From contig NZ_CP090349.1 of NCBI RefSeq assembly GCF_021398735.1, forward strand, positions 5,392,001 to 5,456,000: a stretch of DNA of 64,000 bases. The letters run 5' to 3'. This document shows positions 27,501 to 40,599 of the stretch, piece by piece; position 1 is the first letter of the stretch; each line of letters opens with the position of its first letter. Origin of the DNA: Methylobacterium oryzae. GTDB lineage: Bacteria > Pseudomonadota > Alphaproteobacteria > Rhizobiales > Beijerinckiaceae. Both the position numbers and the translations under genes were made by a program. Under the pieces are notes generated by a model. That model made no database searches. It had not been told where the DNA came from and saw nothing but the letters and a program-made list of their open reading frames with translations.

Positions 27501-27637
27501 GAGTTGTCGGTGGAGAAGACCGTGCGGTCGGCGTCCGAGAGCGTCAGGTCGCCCTCGAAGCCGCGCAGGCGCAGCTCGGCGCAGGCCGCGGCGTAGAGCG
27601 GCACGGCCTCGGTGTGGCGGGTCAGGACCGGGATCAT
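24554..27637 (-). CDS. ydiJ: FAD/Fe-S D-2-hydroxyglutarate dehydrogenase, YdiJ type
   Basis: A 1027-residue fusion, the length of E. coli YdiJ (about 1018). The N-terminal half is a VAO/FAD_oxidase_C flavoprotein (G-G-A-T-G-T-N-G-Q-S binds FAD). Around residues 660-680 is a ferredoxin-like Cys cluster, CLACKSCTGSCPIKVD. The C-terminal part holds a CCG-type domain (GCCGMAGTYG) as in glycolate/lactate oxidoreductase subunits. The family oxidises D-2-hydroxyglutarate, a by-product of serine synthesis, to 2-oxoglutarate and passes electrons to the membrane. It heads a two-gene unit with the panE-like gene (GTGA overlap). Confidence 0.92.
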   Translation of the reverse strand: MIPVLTRHTEAVPLYAAACAELRLRGFEGDLTLSDADRTVFSTDNSIYQVAPGAVAFPRTRDDLVRVAKLLADPRFAEIVIRPRGGATGTNGQSLGHGLVVDTSRHMNRILEIDVANRVVRVEPGVVKDQLNRELAKHGLFFAPELSTSNRATIGGMISTDACGQGSCLYGKTRDHVLALTCVLTDGTVWTAEPLDPAGLDAAKGRDDRVGAIHRTVDAVVTENAALIAERFPKLNRCLTGYDLAHLRDAGGRFDLKSVICGSEGTLALIAEARLNVLPIPKAAVLIALSYIDFDAALRDAQALLPFGAASVETIDSTVLALARKDPIWAEVRAFFPDDPAGRPVDGINLVEFVGDDAATVEAALARLTGTLEAERGTDTRRTGFTIARGDAIERLWTMRKKAVGLLGAAKGDARPIPFVEDTAVPPERLADYIAEFRALLDGKGLRYGMFGHVDAGVLHVRPAIDLKDPAQNGLIREVTEGVVALTAKYGGLLWGEHGKGFRSEFVPATFGPLMPALEAVKRAFDPDDRMNPGKIASAMGAGLTRIDGVPRRGERDRTIPAPVREDFDEALHCNGNGACFSFDADEAMCPSWKATRERRHSPKGRASLMREWLRRAAEAGIDPAAELARQPAGWLSDVAATLRSRLRGRSEADDFSHAVKEAMDGCLACKSCTGSCPIKVDVPTFRAKFLALYHTRYARPLKDHLVAALEPLLPLAARAPRLSNAVLANPLARLILARAGLVAIPALSPVDLTARLAERGVAVSTPDALARLDPQERARSVLVVQDAFTSHFDAEVVADSCDLLAALGFRPWLVPYRPNGKPLHVHGFLARFAAVARSNAALLRDLAGHGVPLVGIDPSMTLTYRSEYAQALGGDLPKVQLLQEWLAARLDRIAPGQGGRTMRLLPHCTERTNAPGAVRDWQVVFAHLGLRLEVPAAGCCGMAGTYGHEARHRATSEAIYGLSWARHVAEAPGCTLLADGYSCRSQAKLIDGVRLRHPAQALLEHVRAADAGAAPFHPERAAAVAP

Positions 27638-27761
27638 CCGCGCCTTCTACACCCGGCGGATCGCGGGAGACCATCGGCGGCGGGACGGGGCGCGCTGGCA
27701 TCCGGCTTGCCACGCACCCGCGACCTCCTGCGACCTCCCGCAATCTCCGGAACGGATGCCC

Positions 27762-28100
27762 ATGAACGCGAGCCTCGAACGGGTCAGGGACGCCCTGGCC
27801 GAGCTGATCAAGGCCGCCCTCCTCTCGGACGACGGCCTGAGCGACGCCTGCCGCGCGGCCGGCCGCGCCAGGCTCGCCGCCCTCGCGGGCGATCTGCCCG
27901 AGCCCGAGAGCCTGCGGATGGACGGCGCCTGGACGCTCGCCGTCCAGGCGGCGGAGAGCCCGGAACTCGCGCCGCTAGAGGGACGGGTGAACCTGACCCT
28001 GCCGCGCGCCTGCCCCTTCACCCTGGACGAGCTCCTCGCACCCGGCCTCGACGTGGATCAGGCCGTGGCGCGCATCCGCAAGAGTGCCTCGACCGGCTGA
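27762..28100 (+). CDS. Hypothetical small protein
   Basis: A 112-residue frame from the ATG at 27762 (GGAA nine bases upstream; an in-frame ATG sits six bases before). It is Ala/Leu/Asp-rich, largely helical, with no signal peptide, membrane span or known motif. It lies between the divergent YdiJ gene and RNase R. Coding-like amino-acid composition supports it, but no family is recognised. Confidence 0.5.
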   Translation: MNASLERVRDALAELIKAALLSDDGLSDACRAAGRARLAALAGDLPEPESLRMDGAWTLAVQAAESPELAPLEGRVNLTLPRACPFTLDELLAPGLDVDQAVARIRKSASTG

Positions 28101-28168
28101 TCGCGCCTGTTGAGGAGTGCCGGCACGGCGTTGCCGCGCGCGGGCCGGACACCCATGTTAGCCTCACA

Positions 28169-28186
28169 GGACCGACGCCTCGGTCC
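28169..28186 (+). promoter_or_regulatory. Hairpin in the leader of rnr
   Basis: A perfect stem GGACCGA/TCGGTCC with a CGCC loop, about 50 bases before the RNase R start, followed by a second short stem (CCCGC-AC-GCGGG). Such leader structures could control rnr expression. The remainder of the gap from 28101 shows nothing else. Confidence 0.3.
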
Positions 28187-28237
28187 CGCGCCCGCACGCG
28201 GGTCCCGTCTATCGCAGAACTCTCCGGCACCCCCCTT

Positions 28238-30559
<2,322 letters not shown>

Positions 30560-30582
30560 CCCGGGCGGTGTAGAGCCAGGGC

Positions 30583-31047
30583 ATGGCCGCCGACGCGATT
30601 CCCGAGCGCACCCGCCTGATCCCCGCGATGGCCCGCGGCTTCGTCGGCCGCTGCCCGCATTGCGGCCAGGGCCGGATCTTCGGCCGCTTCCTCAAGGTGC
30701 GGCCGGAATGCGACGTCTGCGGCCTGGAGTTGCACCACCACCGGGCCGACGACCTGCCGCCCTACGTGGTGATCTTCATCGTCGCCCACATCGTCGGCTA
30801 CCTCATCCTGGAGACCGAGAGCGCCTACGATGTGCCGCTCTGGGTCGAGATGGGCGTGTGGCCGGTCTTCACCCTCGTCTTCGCGCTGGCCCTGCTCCAG
30901 CCCGTGAAGGGCGCCGTCGTCGGGCTGCAATACGCCCTTGGCATGCACGGCTTCGCCACGCTACCGCGGAGCCGCCCCGCCCCGGGGCTTGAGGAGACGC
31001 GCCTTGCCGGAGCCGCAGCGGGAGCCCCCGATCGTCACAGCTCCTGA
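30583..31047 (+). CDS. DUF983 family membrane protein
   Basis: A 154-residue protein with the family's two Cys pairs, RCPHCGQG and ECDVCG, which probably bind zinc, followed by two membrane helices (residues about 63-85 and 92-112). The DUF983 family has no established function. Its 3' end overlaps the start of the NUDIX gene by 44 bases, implying a polycistronic message with rnr upstream. Confidence 0.88.
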   Translation: MAADAIPERTRLIPAMARGFVGRCPHCGQGRIFGRFLKVRPECDVCGLELHHHRADDLPPYVVIFIVAHIVGYLILETESAYDVPLWVEMGVWPVFTLVFALALLQPVKGAVVGLQYALGMHGFATLPRSRPAPGLEETRLAGAAAGAPDRHSS

Positions 31048-31747
31048 GCGGAAGCCCGCCGCGGCGCGCCTGCGGCCGCGCGACGCCGCGACCATGATCG
31101 TGATCGACCGGCGCGGACGGGGCGGCCCGAAGGTCCTGATGGGCCGGCGCAACCCCAACCTCGCCTTCATGCCGGGCAAGTTCGTCTTCCCGGGCGGCCG
31201 GATCGAGCTCGGCGACCGCCACATGCCGGTGGCCGGGGCGCTCCCGGACTACGCCGAGGCGGCGCTGACCCGGCAGGTGTCCCGACCCCCGCACCATCTC
31301 GGCCGGGCGCTGGCGCTCGCCGCGATCCGCGAGACCTACGAGGAGACCGGTCTGCTCCTCGGCACGACCGAGCACGGTGCGCCCGAGGACGTCCCGGCGG
31401 GCTGGGAGGGCTTCGCCCGGCACGGCGTCCTGCCCGACCTCGAGGCGCTGCACCTCGTCGCCCGCGCGATCACCCCGCCGAAGCGCGTGCGCCGCTTCGA
31501 CACGCGCTTCTTCACGGTCGACCGCCGGATGGTGGCGGCCGAGGAGCCGGGGCGGGTTCAGGCCGACGCCGAGTTCACCGAACTTGCCTGGGTGCAGCTC
31601 GACGCGGCCCGCAAGCTCGACCTCCCCTTCATCACCCGCGCGATCCTCGACGAGCTGGAGGCGCAGATCGCCGTCGATTTCGCGCCCTACCGGATGATCC
31701 CCTTCCATTACGAGCGCTACGGGCGGCGCGAACGGGTGGCCTTGTGA
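31004..31747 (+). CDS. NUDIX hydrolase
   Basis: A 247-residue NUDIX protein. The start is placed at TTG 31004 because GAGGAG lies seven bases upstream; the gene overlaps the DUF983 3' end. The signature begins at P-G-G-R-I-E-L and continues with A-A-I-R-E-T-Y-E-E-T-G-L, the Nudix-box REXXEEXG helix that coordinates magnesium, though the box has an insertion compared with the classic 23-residue spacing. NUDIX enzymes cleave nucleoside diphosphates linked to X. This longer form resembles those annotated as CoA or NAD pyrophosphatase-like; the substrate is unknown. Confidence 0.88.
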   Translation: MPEPQREPPIVTAPERKPAAARLRPRDAATMIVIDRRGRGGPKVLMGRRNPNLAFMPGKFVFPGGRIELGDRHMPVAGALPDYAEAALTRQVSRPPHHLGRALALAAIRETYEETGLLLGTTEHGAPEDVPAGWEGFARHGVLPDLEALHLVARAITPPKRVRRFDTRFFTVDRRMVAAEEPGRVQADAEFTELAWVQLDAARKLDLPFITRAILDELEAQIAVDFAPYRMIPFHYERYGRRERVAL

Positions 31748-32928
31748 GCGGTCCGGACGGATTGCAGGACGGGCGGCGGGGGATCAGTTCGGAGGACGTG
31801 GCGGCGATCTCGGCGGCCGTGACCTGCGTCACCGTCGTCGGCATCGGGCTCAGCCTGTCGATCCCGCTCCTCTCGATCGAGATGGAGCGGCGCGGCGCGT
31901 CGAGCACGCTGATCGGGCTCAACACCGCGGTGGCGGGCATCGCCAGCATCTGCACGGTGCCGTTCGTGCCGCGCCTCGCCGCGCGGGTCGGCGTCGCCCC
32001 GCTGCTCGGCCTGGCGCTCCTCGTCGGGGCGATCAGCCTCGCGCTGTTCCCGATGCTGCCGGGCATCGCCCTGTGGTTCCCCCTGCGCTTCGTCTTCTCG
32101 GCAACGCTCGGGGCGCTGTTCGTCCTCTCCGAGTACTGGATCAACGCCGCCGCCCCGCCGGAGCGGCGCGGCCTGGTGATGGGCATCTACGCCACCGTGC
32201 TGGCGGCGGGCTTCGCGGTCGGACCGCTGCTGCTGGCCCTGGTCGGGACCGAGGGGCTGGCGCCCTACGCGACGGGGGCCGCCCTCATGCTGGCCGGCGG
32301 CCTGCCCATCGCGCTGGCCCGCGGCCTGTCGCCGACGATCGAGACGGGCTCCGGCCGCGGCATCCTCGGCTACGTCCGGCTCGCCCCCGGCGCCCTGGCG
32401 GCGGCCCTGGCCTACGGGGCGGTGGAGACCGGCATCTTCGCCATCCTGCCGCTCTACGGCCTGCGCCTCGGCTACGACGCGCAAGGGGCGGCCGGCCTCG
32501 TCAGCCTGATCGCGCTGGGCAACGTGCTGTTCCAGATCCCGTTCGGCTGGCTCGCCGACCGCCTCGACCGGGGCGCGGTGCTTCTCGGCGCGGGCCTCGC
32601 GGGGGCGGCGGGCTCGGCCCTGATCCCGCTCGCGGCCGGACATCCGGCGGCGTTCGGCCTGCTGCTCCTCGTCTGGGGCGGCATCGCCGGCACCCTCTAC
32701 ACGGTCGGCCTCGCGATGCTGGGCGACCGCACGCCGCCGAACGACCTCGCGGGCGCCAACGCGGCCTTCGTGGTGCTCTACAATGTCGGGCTGATGCTGG
32801 GGCCGCCGGTGATCGGCGGCGGGCTCGATCTGGTGCCGCCGAACGGGTTCGCGCTGGCGCTGCTCGCCCTGTTCCTGGCCTTCGCGGGCTGGCTCGCCGT
32901 CACGGAGCGCCGGCGCGTCCGCTCTTGA
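31744..32928 (+). CDS. MFS transporter (YcaD-like)
   Basis: A 394-residue protein with about twelve hydrophobic segments. Its GTG start overlaps the NUDIX stop (GTGA), indicating coupling. MFS features are the [11 protein letters not shown] motif in helix 4 and the L-A-D-R-L-D-R-G loop around residue 273. The overall pattern, including E-Y-W-I-N-A, resembles the YcaD/CynX-like group. The substrate cannot be assigned. It ends about 105 bases before rpmG. Confidence 0.88.
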   Translation: MSGPDGLQDGRRGISSEDVAAISAAVTCVTVVGIGLSLSIPLLSIEMERRGASSTLIGLNTAVAGIASICTVPFVPRLAARVGVAPLLGLALLVGAISLALFPMLPGIALWFPLRFVFSATLGALFVLSEYWINAAAPPERRGLVMGIYATVLAAGFAVGPLLLALVGTEGLAPYATGAALMLAGGLPIALARGLSPTIETGSGRGILGYVRLAPGALAAALAYGAVETGIFAILPLYGLRLGYDAQGAAGLVSLIALGNVLFQIPFGWLADRLDRGAVLLGAGLAGAAGSALIPLAAGHPAAFGLLLLVWGGIAGTLYTVGLAMLGDRTPPNDLAGANAAFVVLYNVGLMLGPPVIGGGLDLVPPNGFALALLALFLAFAGWLAVTERRRVRS

Positions 32929-33034
32929 CCTGTCGGGCCTGATCGGGCATTCACCCGCCCGTATTCGGCCGGGCTCTCCCGGCCATTTGCGTTTCGCTCA
33001 CGCGGAATGCCGCACCCTGCAGGAGCGCCGCGCC

Positions 33035-33202
33035 ATGGCCAAGGCCGTCACCGTCAAGATCAAGCTCGTCTCCACCGCCGACACGGGCTATTTCTACGTC
33101 ACCAAGAAGAACTCCCGCACGCAGACCGAGAAGCTGACGATGCGCAAGTACGACCCGGTCGCGCGCAAGCACGTCGATTTCAAGGAAACCAAGATCAAGT
33201 AA
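33035..33202 (+). CDS. rpmG: 50S ribosomal protein L33
   Basis: A 55-residue protein with the L33 pattern [16 protein letters not shown] and K-Y-D-P-V-A-R-K-H. It lacks the zinc-binding Cys pairs found in the other L33 form, so this is the Cys-free (C-minus) type. It is a component of the large ribosomal subunit near the tRNA exit site. It is followed by a strong terminator. Confidence 0.97.
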   Translation: MAKAVTVKIKLVSTADTGYFYVTKKNSRTQTEKLTMRKYDPVARKHVDFKETKIK

Positions 33203-33238
33203 GGCCGCGGGCCGCTTCGCGGCCTGACCGCCCACGGG

Positions 33239-33268
33239 AAGCCGCTCCGGAGACGGGGCGGCTTTTTC
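33239..33268 (+). terminator. rpmG: Rho-independent terminator after rpmG
   Basis: A 10-bp stem, AAGCCGCTCC with GGGGCGGCTT (one T-G pair), a six-base loop and a following run of five T. It lies 36 bases after the rpmG stop and ends the rnr-DUF983-NUDIX-MFS-rpmG group. Confidence 0.85.
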
Positions 33269-33447
33269 CTTGCCCGGCGCGTTCCCGCGCACGGCGTCGC
33301 CGGGATCTCCCGAACCGCGACCTGACCGGCCGACAGCCCGGCGCCAGCACGACTCGTTAACCGTCGCTCGTCCCGGACGCTGCCCGACCCGCCGGCCGAT
33401 CACCGGCCCGCGTTCTCGGCCAGCTCGGCGGTTGGAGGGCGGGTTCG

Positions 33448-33654
33448 ATGCAGCGGATCCTGCTGGCGATTCTCATCACCGCGGCAATCCTCGCGCTCTG
33501 GCGCGTCCTGACGCTGCCGGTGTACGCGCTCCGGGCGACCCGCGGCTTGCTCGCGGAACGCCGCGTTCCGGCCCGCGCCCGGAGCCGACCGCTCAGGAAG
33601 GGCCCGGCGCGGCCAGATCCGGATCGAGCGTCCGTGCCAGGGACCGCGCGATAG
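33448..33654 (+). CDS. Possible small membrane protein
   Basis: A 68-residue frame with a strong ribosome-binding site (GGAGGGCGGG) about six bases before the ATG. Residues 4-18 form a hydrophobic helix and the tail is Arg-rich, giving an inside-positive single-span topology. The 3' end overlaps the 3' end of the convergent LysR gene by 62 bases. No family is recognised. Confidence 0.4.
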   Translation: MQRILLAILITAAILALWRVLTLPVYALRATRGLLAERRVPARARSRPLRKGPARPDPDRASVPGTAR

Positions 33655-34510
33655 CCACGAGCGCCGTCACCATCGGCGTGGACGGCTCGCGCCGCGGGGC
33701 GACGAGGCCGATCGTGTGCTCCAGGTCGGGTGCGGTGATCGGGATCGTGCGCACGCCCTCCATGGGGCCCAGGGCGTCGACCAGGATCTCCGGCATGATC
33801 GAGGCCCAGCGCAGGGTGCGCACGTGGGTCAGCAGCACGATCATCGAGTTCGACTCGAGGGTCGCGGCGGGATCCGCACCCGCCTCGCGGATCTGCTGGT
33901 CGATGATCCGCCGGTTCTGCATGTTCGGCGTGAGCAGGCAGAGGGGCAGGCGGCTGGTCTCGGCCCAGGTGACGCTGGTGCGACCCTCGAAGGGCCCGCC
34001 GATCGCCGTCACGAGGCGGTAGCGCTCCCGGTAGAGCGGGACGGAGATCACCCGCCCGAGGGGCTCGTTGTCGAGGTAGGTCAGGCCCGCATCCGCCTCC
34101 AGGTTCTCGATCAGCGAGAAGATGTCGGCGGAGGTGGCCGATTCGACCGTCAGCCGCACGTCCGGGTGCCGCTCGCGGTAAGGCGTCGTGAGGTTCACGA
34201 TCATCGGCAGCGCCGTCGGGATCGCCGCGATGCGGAGATGGCCGGTCAGGCCCCGGCGCAGGCCCGTGACCTCCTCGTGCATGGCCCGCGCGTCGGCCAC
34301 GATGCGCCGCGCCCATTCGAGGACCCGCTCGCCCTCGGGGGTGAAGCCCTGGAAGCGGGAGCCGCGCAGCACGAGCTGCACGCCGAACCGGTTCTCCAGC
34401 TGCTTCACGCCGGCCGAGAGAGTCTGCTGAGTCACGCCGCAGGCTTCGGCGGCGTGCCCGAAATGCTGCTCGCGGGCGAGCGCGAGCAGGAAGTCCAGCT
34501 TGTCGATCAC
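33593..34510 (-). CDS. LysR-family transcriptional regulator
   Basis: A 305-residue LysR protein with the N-terminal winged helix (H-F-G-H-A-A-E-A-C-G-V-T-Q-Q-T-L-S) and a C-terminal effector domain. It lies directly downstream of the oxalate/formate-antiporter gene on the same strand, with 76 bases between, and probably controls it or oxalate/formate use. The effector is unknown. There is no Cys pattern like that of OxyR. Confidence 0.9.
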   Translation of the reverse strand: MIDKLDFLLALAREQHFGHAAEACGVTQQTLSAGVKQLENRFGVQLVLRGSRFQGFTPEGERVLEWARRIVADARAMHEEVTGLRRGLTGHLRIAAIPTALPMIVNLTTPYRERHPDVRLTVESATSADIFSLIENLEADAGLTYLDNEPLGRVISVPLYRERYRLVTAIGGPFEGRTSVTWAETSRLPLCLLTPNMQNRRIIDQQIREAGADPAATLESNSMIVLLTHVRTLRWASIMPEILVDALGPMEGVRTIPITAPDLEHTIGLVAPRREPSTPMVTALVAIARSLARTLDPDLAAPGPS

Positions 34511-34586
34511 GACGAAGGCATCCCGGCACGGCGAGGCGCCGGAAACCTAGCGGCCCGCCGGGCCCGCCACAACCGAGCGTGCCCGC

Positions 34587-36248
34587 TCAGCGGAACAGGA
34601 TGAACGCCTTCGACAGGGTGATGCCGATGCCCCAGACGATCGGGATGCCGACCACCGCCCAGGCCAGCGCGGCCCCCGCGCTGAAGCCGCCACGGCCGAT
34701 CCCGAAGGAGCCGGACGGCCCCGAGGCCGTGGCGCCGGCGCGGACGTCCAGGGAGGCCCGCTCGGAATCGGACATGAACCAGCGTTGCGCCAGGGGCCGG
34801 ACGAGCAGGTTGCAGAGGAAGCCGACCGCCAGGAAGCTCGCCAGCACGTACATGGTCCGGCCGTAGAGATCGGCCCCCTGCACGCCCGCGGCGACCTGCG
34901 CCTCGCGGATCTTGGTGATGACGAAGGGCCCGACGATGCCGGCCATCGACCAGGCGGTGAGCAGGCGCCCGTGGATGGCGCCCACGAACTGCGTGCCGAA
35001 CACGTCGGCGAGATAGGCCGGCACGGTCGCGAAGCCGCCGCCGTACATGGACAGGATCACGCAGAAGATCGCGACGAACAGCGCCTGCGAGCCGATGCCG
35101 GCGGCCCAGGGTGCCGCCGCGTACAGGAGGCCGCCCAGGGCAAAGAAGATCGCGTAGGTGACCTTCCGCCCGATGCGGTCCGACATCGAGGCCCAGAAGA
35201 ACCGGCCCAGGATGTTGAAGAGTGAGAGCAGGCCGACGAAGCCGGCCGCGATGGCCGCGACCTGCGCCTTCTGGCCGGCGTCGAGGGCCGAGAAGCCGGT
35301 GCCGGGCAGGCCGATCAGCTCGCCGCCGAAGATCTCCTGGAGCATCGGCGAGGCCAGCGCCAGCACGCCGATGCCGGCCGACACGTTGAGGAACAGGACG
35401 AGCCAGATCATCCAGAACTGGACGGTCTTGTGGGCGTCGCGCAGGTGGACGTGCCCCGAAGCGATCATGGCGTTCTTGGCGGTCGGGCTGGTCCAGCCGT
35501 CCGGGCGCCAGCCGGCCGGCGGCACCCGGTAGCCGAACGCGCCGCCCAGCATGAACAGGATGTACCCCACGCCCATCACCGCGAGGGTCTGCCAGACGCC
35601 GGCCGAATCGGCGGTCCGGAAGCTCTTGATCAGGCTGTCGGCCAGGGGCGAGCCGATCATCGCGCCGCCGCCGAAGCCCATGATCGCCATGCCGGTCGCC
35701 ATGCCGCGCCGGTCCGGGAACCACTTGATCAGGGTCGAGACCGGCGAGATGTAGCCGAGCCCGAGGCCGATGCCGCCGATCAGGCCCATGCCGAGCCAGA
35801 CCAGCCAGAGCTGGTGGATGTAGACGCCGAAGGCGCCGATCAGGAAGCCGCCGCCCCAGCAGAGGGCCGCCGCGATGCCGGCCTTGCGCGGTCCGGCTCG
35901 CTCCAGCCAGCCGCCGAACAGGGCGGCCGAGAGACCGAGCACGACGATGCCGATGGAGAAGACCGTGACGAGGTCGCTGACCCGCCAGTCGCAGGTGGTG
36001 GTGAACAGGGCCGTCATCACGCCCATGTCGGGGCAGGCGGCGGGCGCCGGCTTGCCCACGGAGAGCGCCCGGGTCAGCGGCAGCCAGAACACCGACAGGC
36101 CGTAGGCCATCCCGATGCAGAGATGGATCGCCAGCGCCGCCGGCGGCACCAGCCACCGGTTGAAGCCCGGCTTGGCGACGATCCGCTCGCGCGACAACAG
36201 ACTCGGCGTTCCCTCAGGCGCGATCGCGCCTGCCACTCCAGCACCCAT
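34587..36248 (-). CDS. Oxalate:formate antiporter-family MFS transporter
   Basis: A 553-residue protein from the ATG at 36248, which has GGAGGAG seven bases upstream. Twelve hydrophobic segments are present, plus OFA-family landmarks such as I-H-L-C-I-G-M-A-Y-G-L-S-V-F and W-F-P-D-R-R-G-M-A-T-G near residue 180. OxlT-type proteins exchange oxalate for formate. The family also includes carriers of other carboxylates, and the extended N-terminal loop after helix 1 is unusual. Oxalate and formate metabolism is well known in methylotrophic alphaproteobacteria, so the role fits, but no oxalyl-CoA or formate dehydrogenase gene is adjacent. Confidence 0.85.
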   Translation of the reverse strand: MGAGVAGAIAPEGTPSLLSRERIVAKPGFNRWLVPPAALAIHLCIGMAYGLSVFWLPLTRALSVGKPAPAACPDMGVMTALFTTTCDWRVSDLVTVFSIGIVVLGLSAALFGGWLERAGPRKAGIAAALCWGGGFLIGAFGVYIHQLWLVWLGMGLIGGIGLGLGYISPVSTLIKWFPDRRGMATGMAIMGFGGGAMIGSPLADSLIKSFRTADSAGVWQTLAVMGVGYILFMLGGAFGYRVPPAGWRPDGWTSPTAKNAMIASGHVHLRDAHKTVQFWMIWLVLFLNVSAGIGVLALASPMLQEIFGGELIGLPGTGFSALDAGQKAQVAAIAAGFVGLLSLFNILGRFFWASMSDRIGRKVTYAIFFALGGLLYAAAPWAAGIGSQALFVAIFCVILSMYGGGFATVPAYLADVFGTQFVGAIHGRLLTAWSMAGIVGPFVITKIREAQVAAGVQGADLYGRTMYVLASFLAVGFLCNLLVRPLAQRWFMSDSERASLDVRAGATASGPSGSFGIGRGGFSAGAALAWAVVGIPIVWGIGITLSKAFILFR

Positions 36249-36418
36249 GATGGACTCCTCCGCCGCGGCCTCGTTGGCGGGCCTCGCGGCGGCGGACGAT
36301 GCGCGATTTGTGTGCAGGGTGCCAGCGCGCGACACGCTGAGACGTCGATTTTAATCCAGTCCGGCGCCGACTGTATGCGGATTCCTCGTCAACGCGCCGT
36401 CCGGAGGCCGTATGGACC

Positions 36419-36457
36419 GCCGCTGCGGGCGCCGGTCTGTCCGGCGCCCGCAGCGGC
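36419..36457. terminator. Long perfect GC hairpin upstream of the antiporter gene
   Basis: A perfect 17-bp stem, GCCGCTGCGGGCGCCGG with CCGGCGCCCGCAGCGGC, and a five-base loop. It lies nine bases after the stop of the exported-protein gene at 36466 and about 170 bases before the antiporter start, on their shared minus strand. It lacks a T-run, so it could be a terminator for the upstream gene or a structure in the antiporter leader. Confidence 0.55.
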
Positions 36458-36465
36458 TGCCGCCC

Positions 36466-37152
36466 TCACATGGGCGGGGTCAGGCCGTCCTTGCCGACCG
36501 CCACGAGCTTGCCCTCGGCCTTGCTGCCGTCCTTGGCGACCACGGCGAACACCTTCGACCCGGGGGTCAGGATCGCCTTGTCGGCGGGCTCGAAGGCCAC
36601 GATCGGCGCCGAGGCCGGCACCACGATCTCCTTGGAGCCGTCCTTGCCGTAGCTCACCGTCAGCGTGCGCTCGCCGCCCGAGGCCGCCTTGTCGGCCTTC
36701 ACGGTGCCGTTGGTCATCGCGCTCTTCACCTTCGGGGCGTTCGGCGACTCGGCCTTCACGGTGCCGTTGGTCATCGCGCTCTTCACCTTGGCGCCGGCGC
36801 CCGCGGTGTGGTCGGTGATCGAATCCCAGCCGTAATGGCCCTCGCCCGTGCCGCGCATCGACTCGGGGAAGAGCACGACCTCCAGGGCGGTCATCGGGTT
36901 CTCGCCCTTGGTGGCGGTGCCGATGAAGACGCCGTCCTTGATCGCGTCGAGGCTCGACGGGACAACCCAGGCGAACTTGGCGCCGCTCACGTCGACGGTC
37001 TCGGTCTTGCCGTCGTCGGTCTTGATCGTGACCGTGCCGCCGTCGGCCTTGTCGACGGTCCCGCGGACGCGCTCGACCTGCGCGGCGAAGGCCGCACTCG
37101 ACAGCAGGGCCGTCAGGCCGGCGGCGACGAGTGTCTTGCTGAGGTGCTTCAT
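36466..37152 (-). CDS. Exported DUF5666-like protein with internal repeat
   Basis: A 228-residue protein with a Sec signal ending AFA-A (residue 23). The mature part begins V-E-R-V-R-G-T-V-D-K-A-D-G-G, with beta-strand segments resembling a small OB-fold domain of the DUF5666 kind, then a repeated segment (AKVKSAMTNGTVKAE occurs twice, 19 residues apart) and a second beta-rich half. Proteins like this in Methylobacterium are sometimes labelled metal ABC transporter components, which the sequence does not support; there are no obvious metal ligands. It is expected in the periplasm; function unknown. Confidence 0.7.
   Translation of the reverse strand: MKHLSKTLVAAGLTALLSSAAFAAQVERVRGTVDKADGGTVTIKTDDGKTETVDVSGAKFAWVVPSSLDAIKDGVFIGTATKGENPMTALEVVLFPESMRGTGEGHYGWDSITDHTAGAGAKVKSAMTNGTVKAESPNAPKVKSAMTNGTVKADKAASGGERTLTVSYGKDGSKEIVVPASAPIVAFEPADKAILTPGSKVFAVVAKDGSKAEGKLVAVGKDGLTPPM
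36692..36789. repeat. Internal 57-bp tandem duplication within a gene
   Basis: A 41-bp stretch at 36692-36732 recurs exactly at 36749-36789, giving two in-frame copies of VKSAMTNGTVKA in the exported protein. Identity at the DNA level points to a recent duplication, and copy number could vary by slippage. Confidence 0.75.
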
Positions 37153-37273
37153 CGGGGTCCCATCCTGGCTTCAGGAGCCGGGTTATGGGGCGGCCCGCGC
37201 GCGAAACAAGGTTGCGCGCAAGCGAAACGACCTGCTCGGCGACAGAAGCGAGGTTATCAGTCACCACCGTTTT

Positions 37274-37359
37274 TGCGAGCGGAGCGAAGCAATCCAGCCG
37301 GCGCAAGGACTTCCTCCGTCGCGCTGCCCTGGATCACTTCGCTGCGCTCGCGATGACGG
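37274..37359. repeat. REP-like palindromic element, copy 2
   Basis: Contains TGCGAGCGGAGCGAAGC on the left and GGATCACTTCGCTGCGCTCG with CGATGACGG on the right, the same arms as the copy near 15,571 but in opposite order. It lies in the 311-base gap between aconitase and the exported-protein gene. Confidence 0.7.
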
Positions 37360-37387
37360 GGTGGCGCGTCGGACGACGGCACCGACC

Positions 37388-37425
37388 GAAAACGAGTCAG
37401 GCGGCACCCGGTGGGCGCCGCCTGA
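37388..37425 (-). terminator. acnA: Rho-independent terminator of acnA
   Basis: Read on the minus strand, a perfect 9-bp stem (TCAGGCGGC/GCCGCCTGA) with an 11-base loop is followed by a T-rich run (GTTTTC). It begins about 40 bases after the acnA stop codon. Confidence 0.7.
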
Positions 37426-37463
37426 TTACCGCGCGGGCAGCGGGGACGCTGCCCTCCGGAGGC

Positions 37464-40163
<2,700 letters not shown>

Positions 40164-40599
40164 GGCTGGTTCTATCCTCGCTGCGGGTTGTCGAACACGC
40201 GCAGGCAAGACCTGCGCTACGAGATCCGTGTTCGGCCTGTGTAGCGCCCGACGGGCGCGCGCCGCCCCGGGAGTGCCCGGGCAGGACGATGCGCGGGGGC
40301 GATTTGGACGCCCGTGATGCCGCGCGGCGCAGCCGCGGAGGGATATAGAACTTTTCGAATCTGACCGCTACCGGGTCGTCATGACAGGTGCGTTTTCCTG
40401 TCGGGGACCGTGGCGGCGACTGGGCGCGCGCCGCGGAGGCCTGCGCGACTCGCGCATCTCCAGCGGGCATCGACGGTGGCGGCCGAGCGCGACAGGCCCC
40501 CTCTCCCGAGCGGGAGCGGAGAGCCGCACGGGTGTTGCCGGTGCTGCTGCGTACGTCCGCGAGCCCGCAGAAGGGCGGGAGTCGCGGGGCGCGGGCGCC
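40164..40599. other. Intergenic region upstream of acnA
   Basis: This gap between acnA and the TPR gene holds a short AT-rich patch at 40341-40367 (minus-strand TCTATATCC), a candidate promoter for acnA, and a small hairpin CTCCC-GAGC-GGGAG at 40503-40516 that could end the TPR gene's transcript. I see no convincing gene in it. Confidence 0.4.

Noticed and set aside
37153..37463. A tRNA or small RNA gene in the gap between the exported protein and acnA
   Set aside because: No cloverleaf or tRNA arm pattern was seen; the gap is explained by a REP-like element and the acnA terminator.
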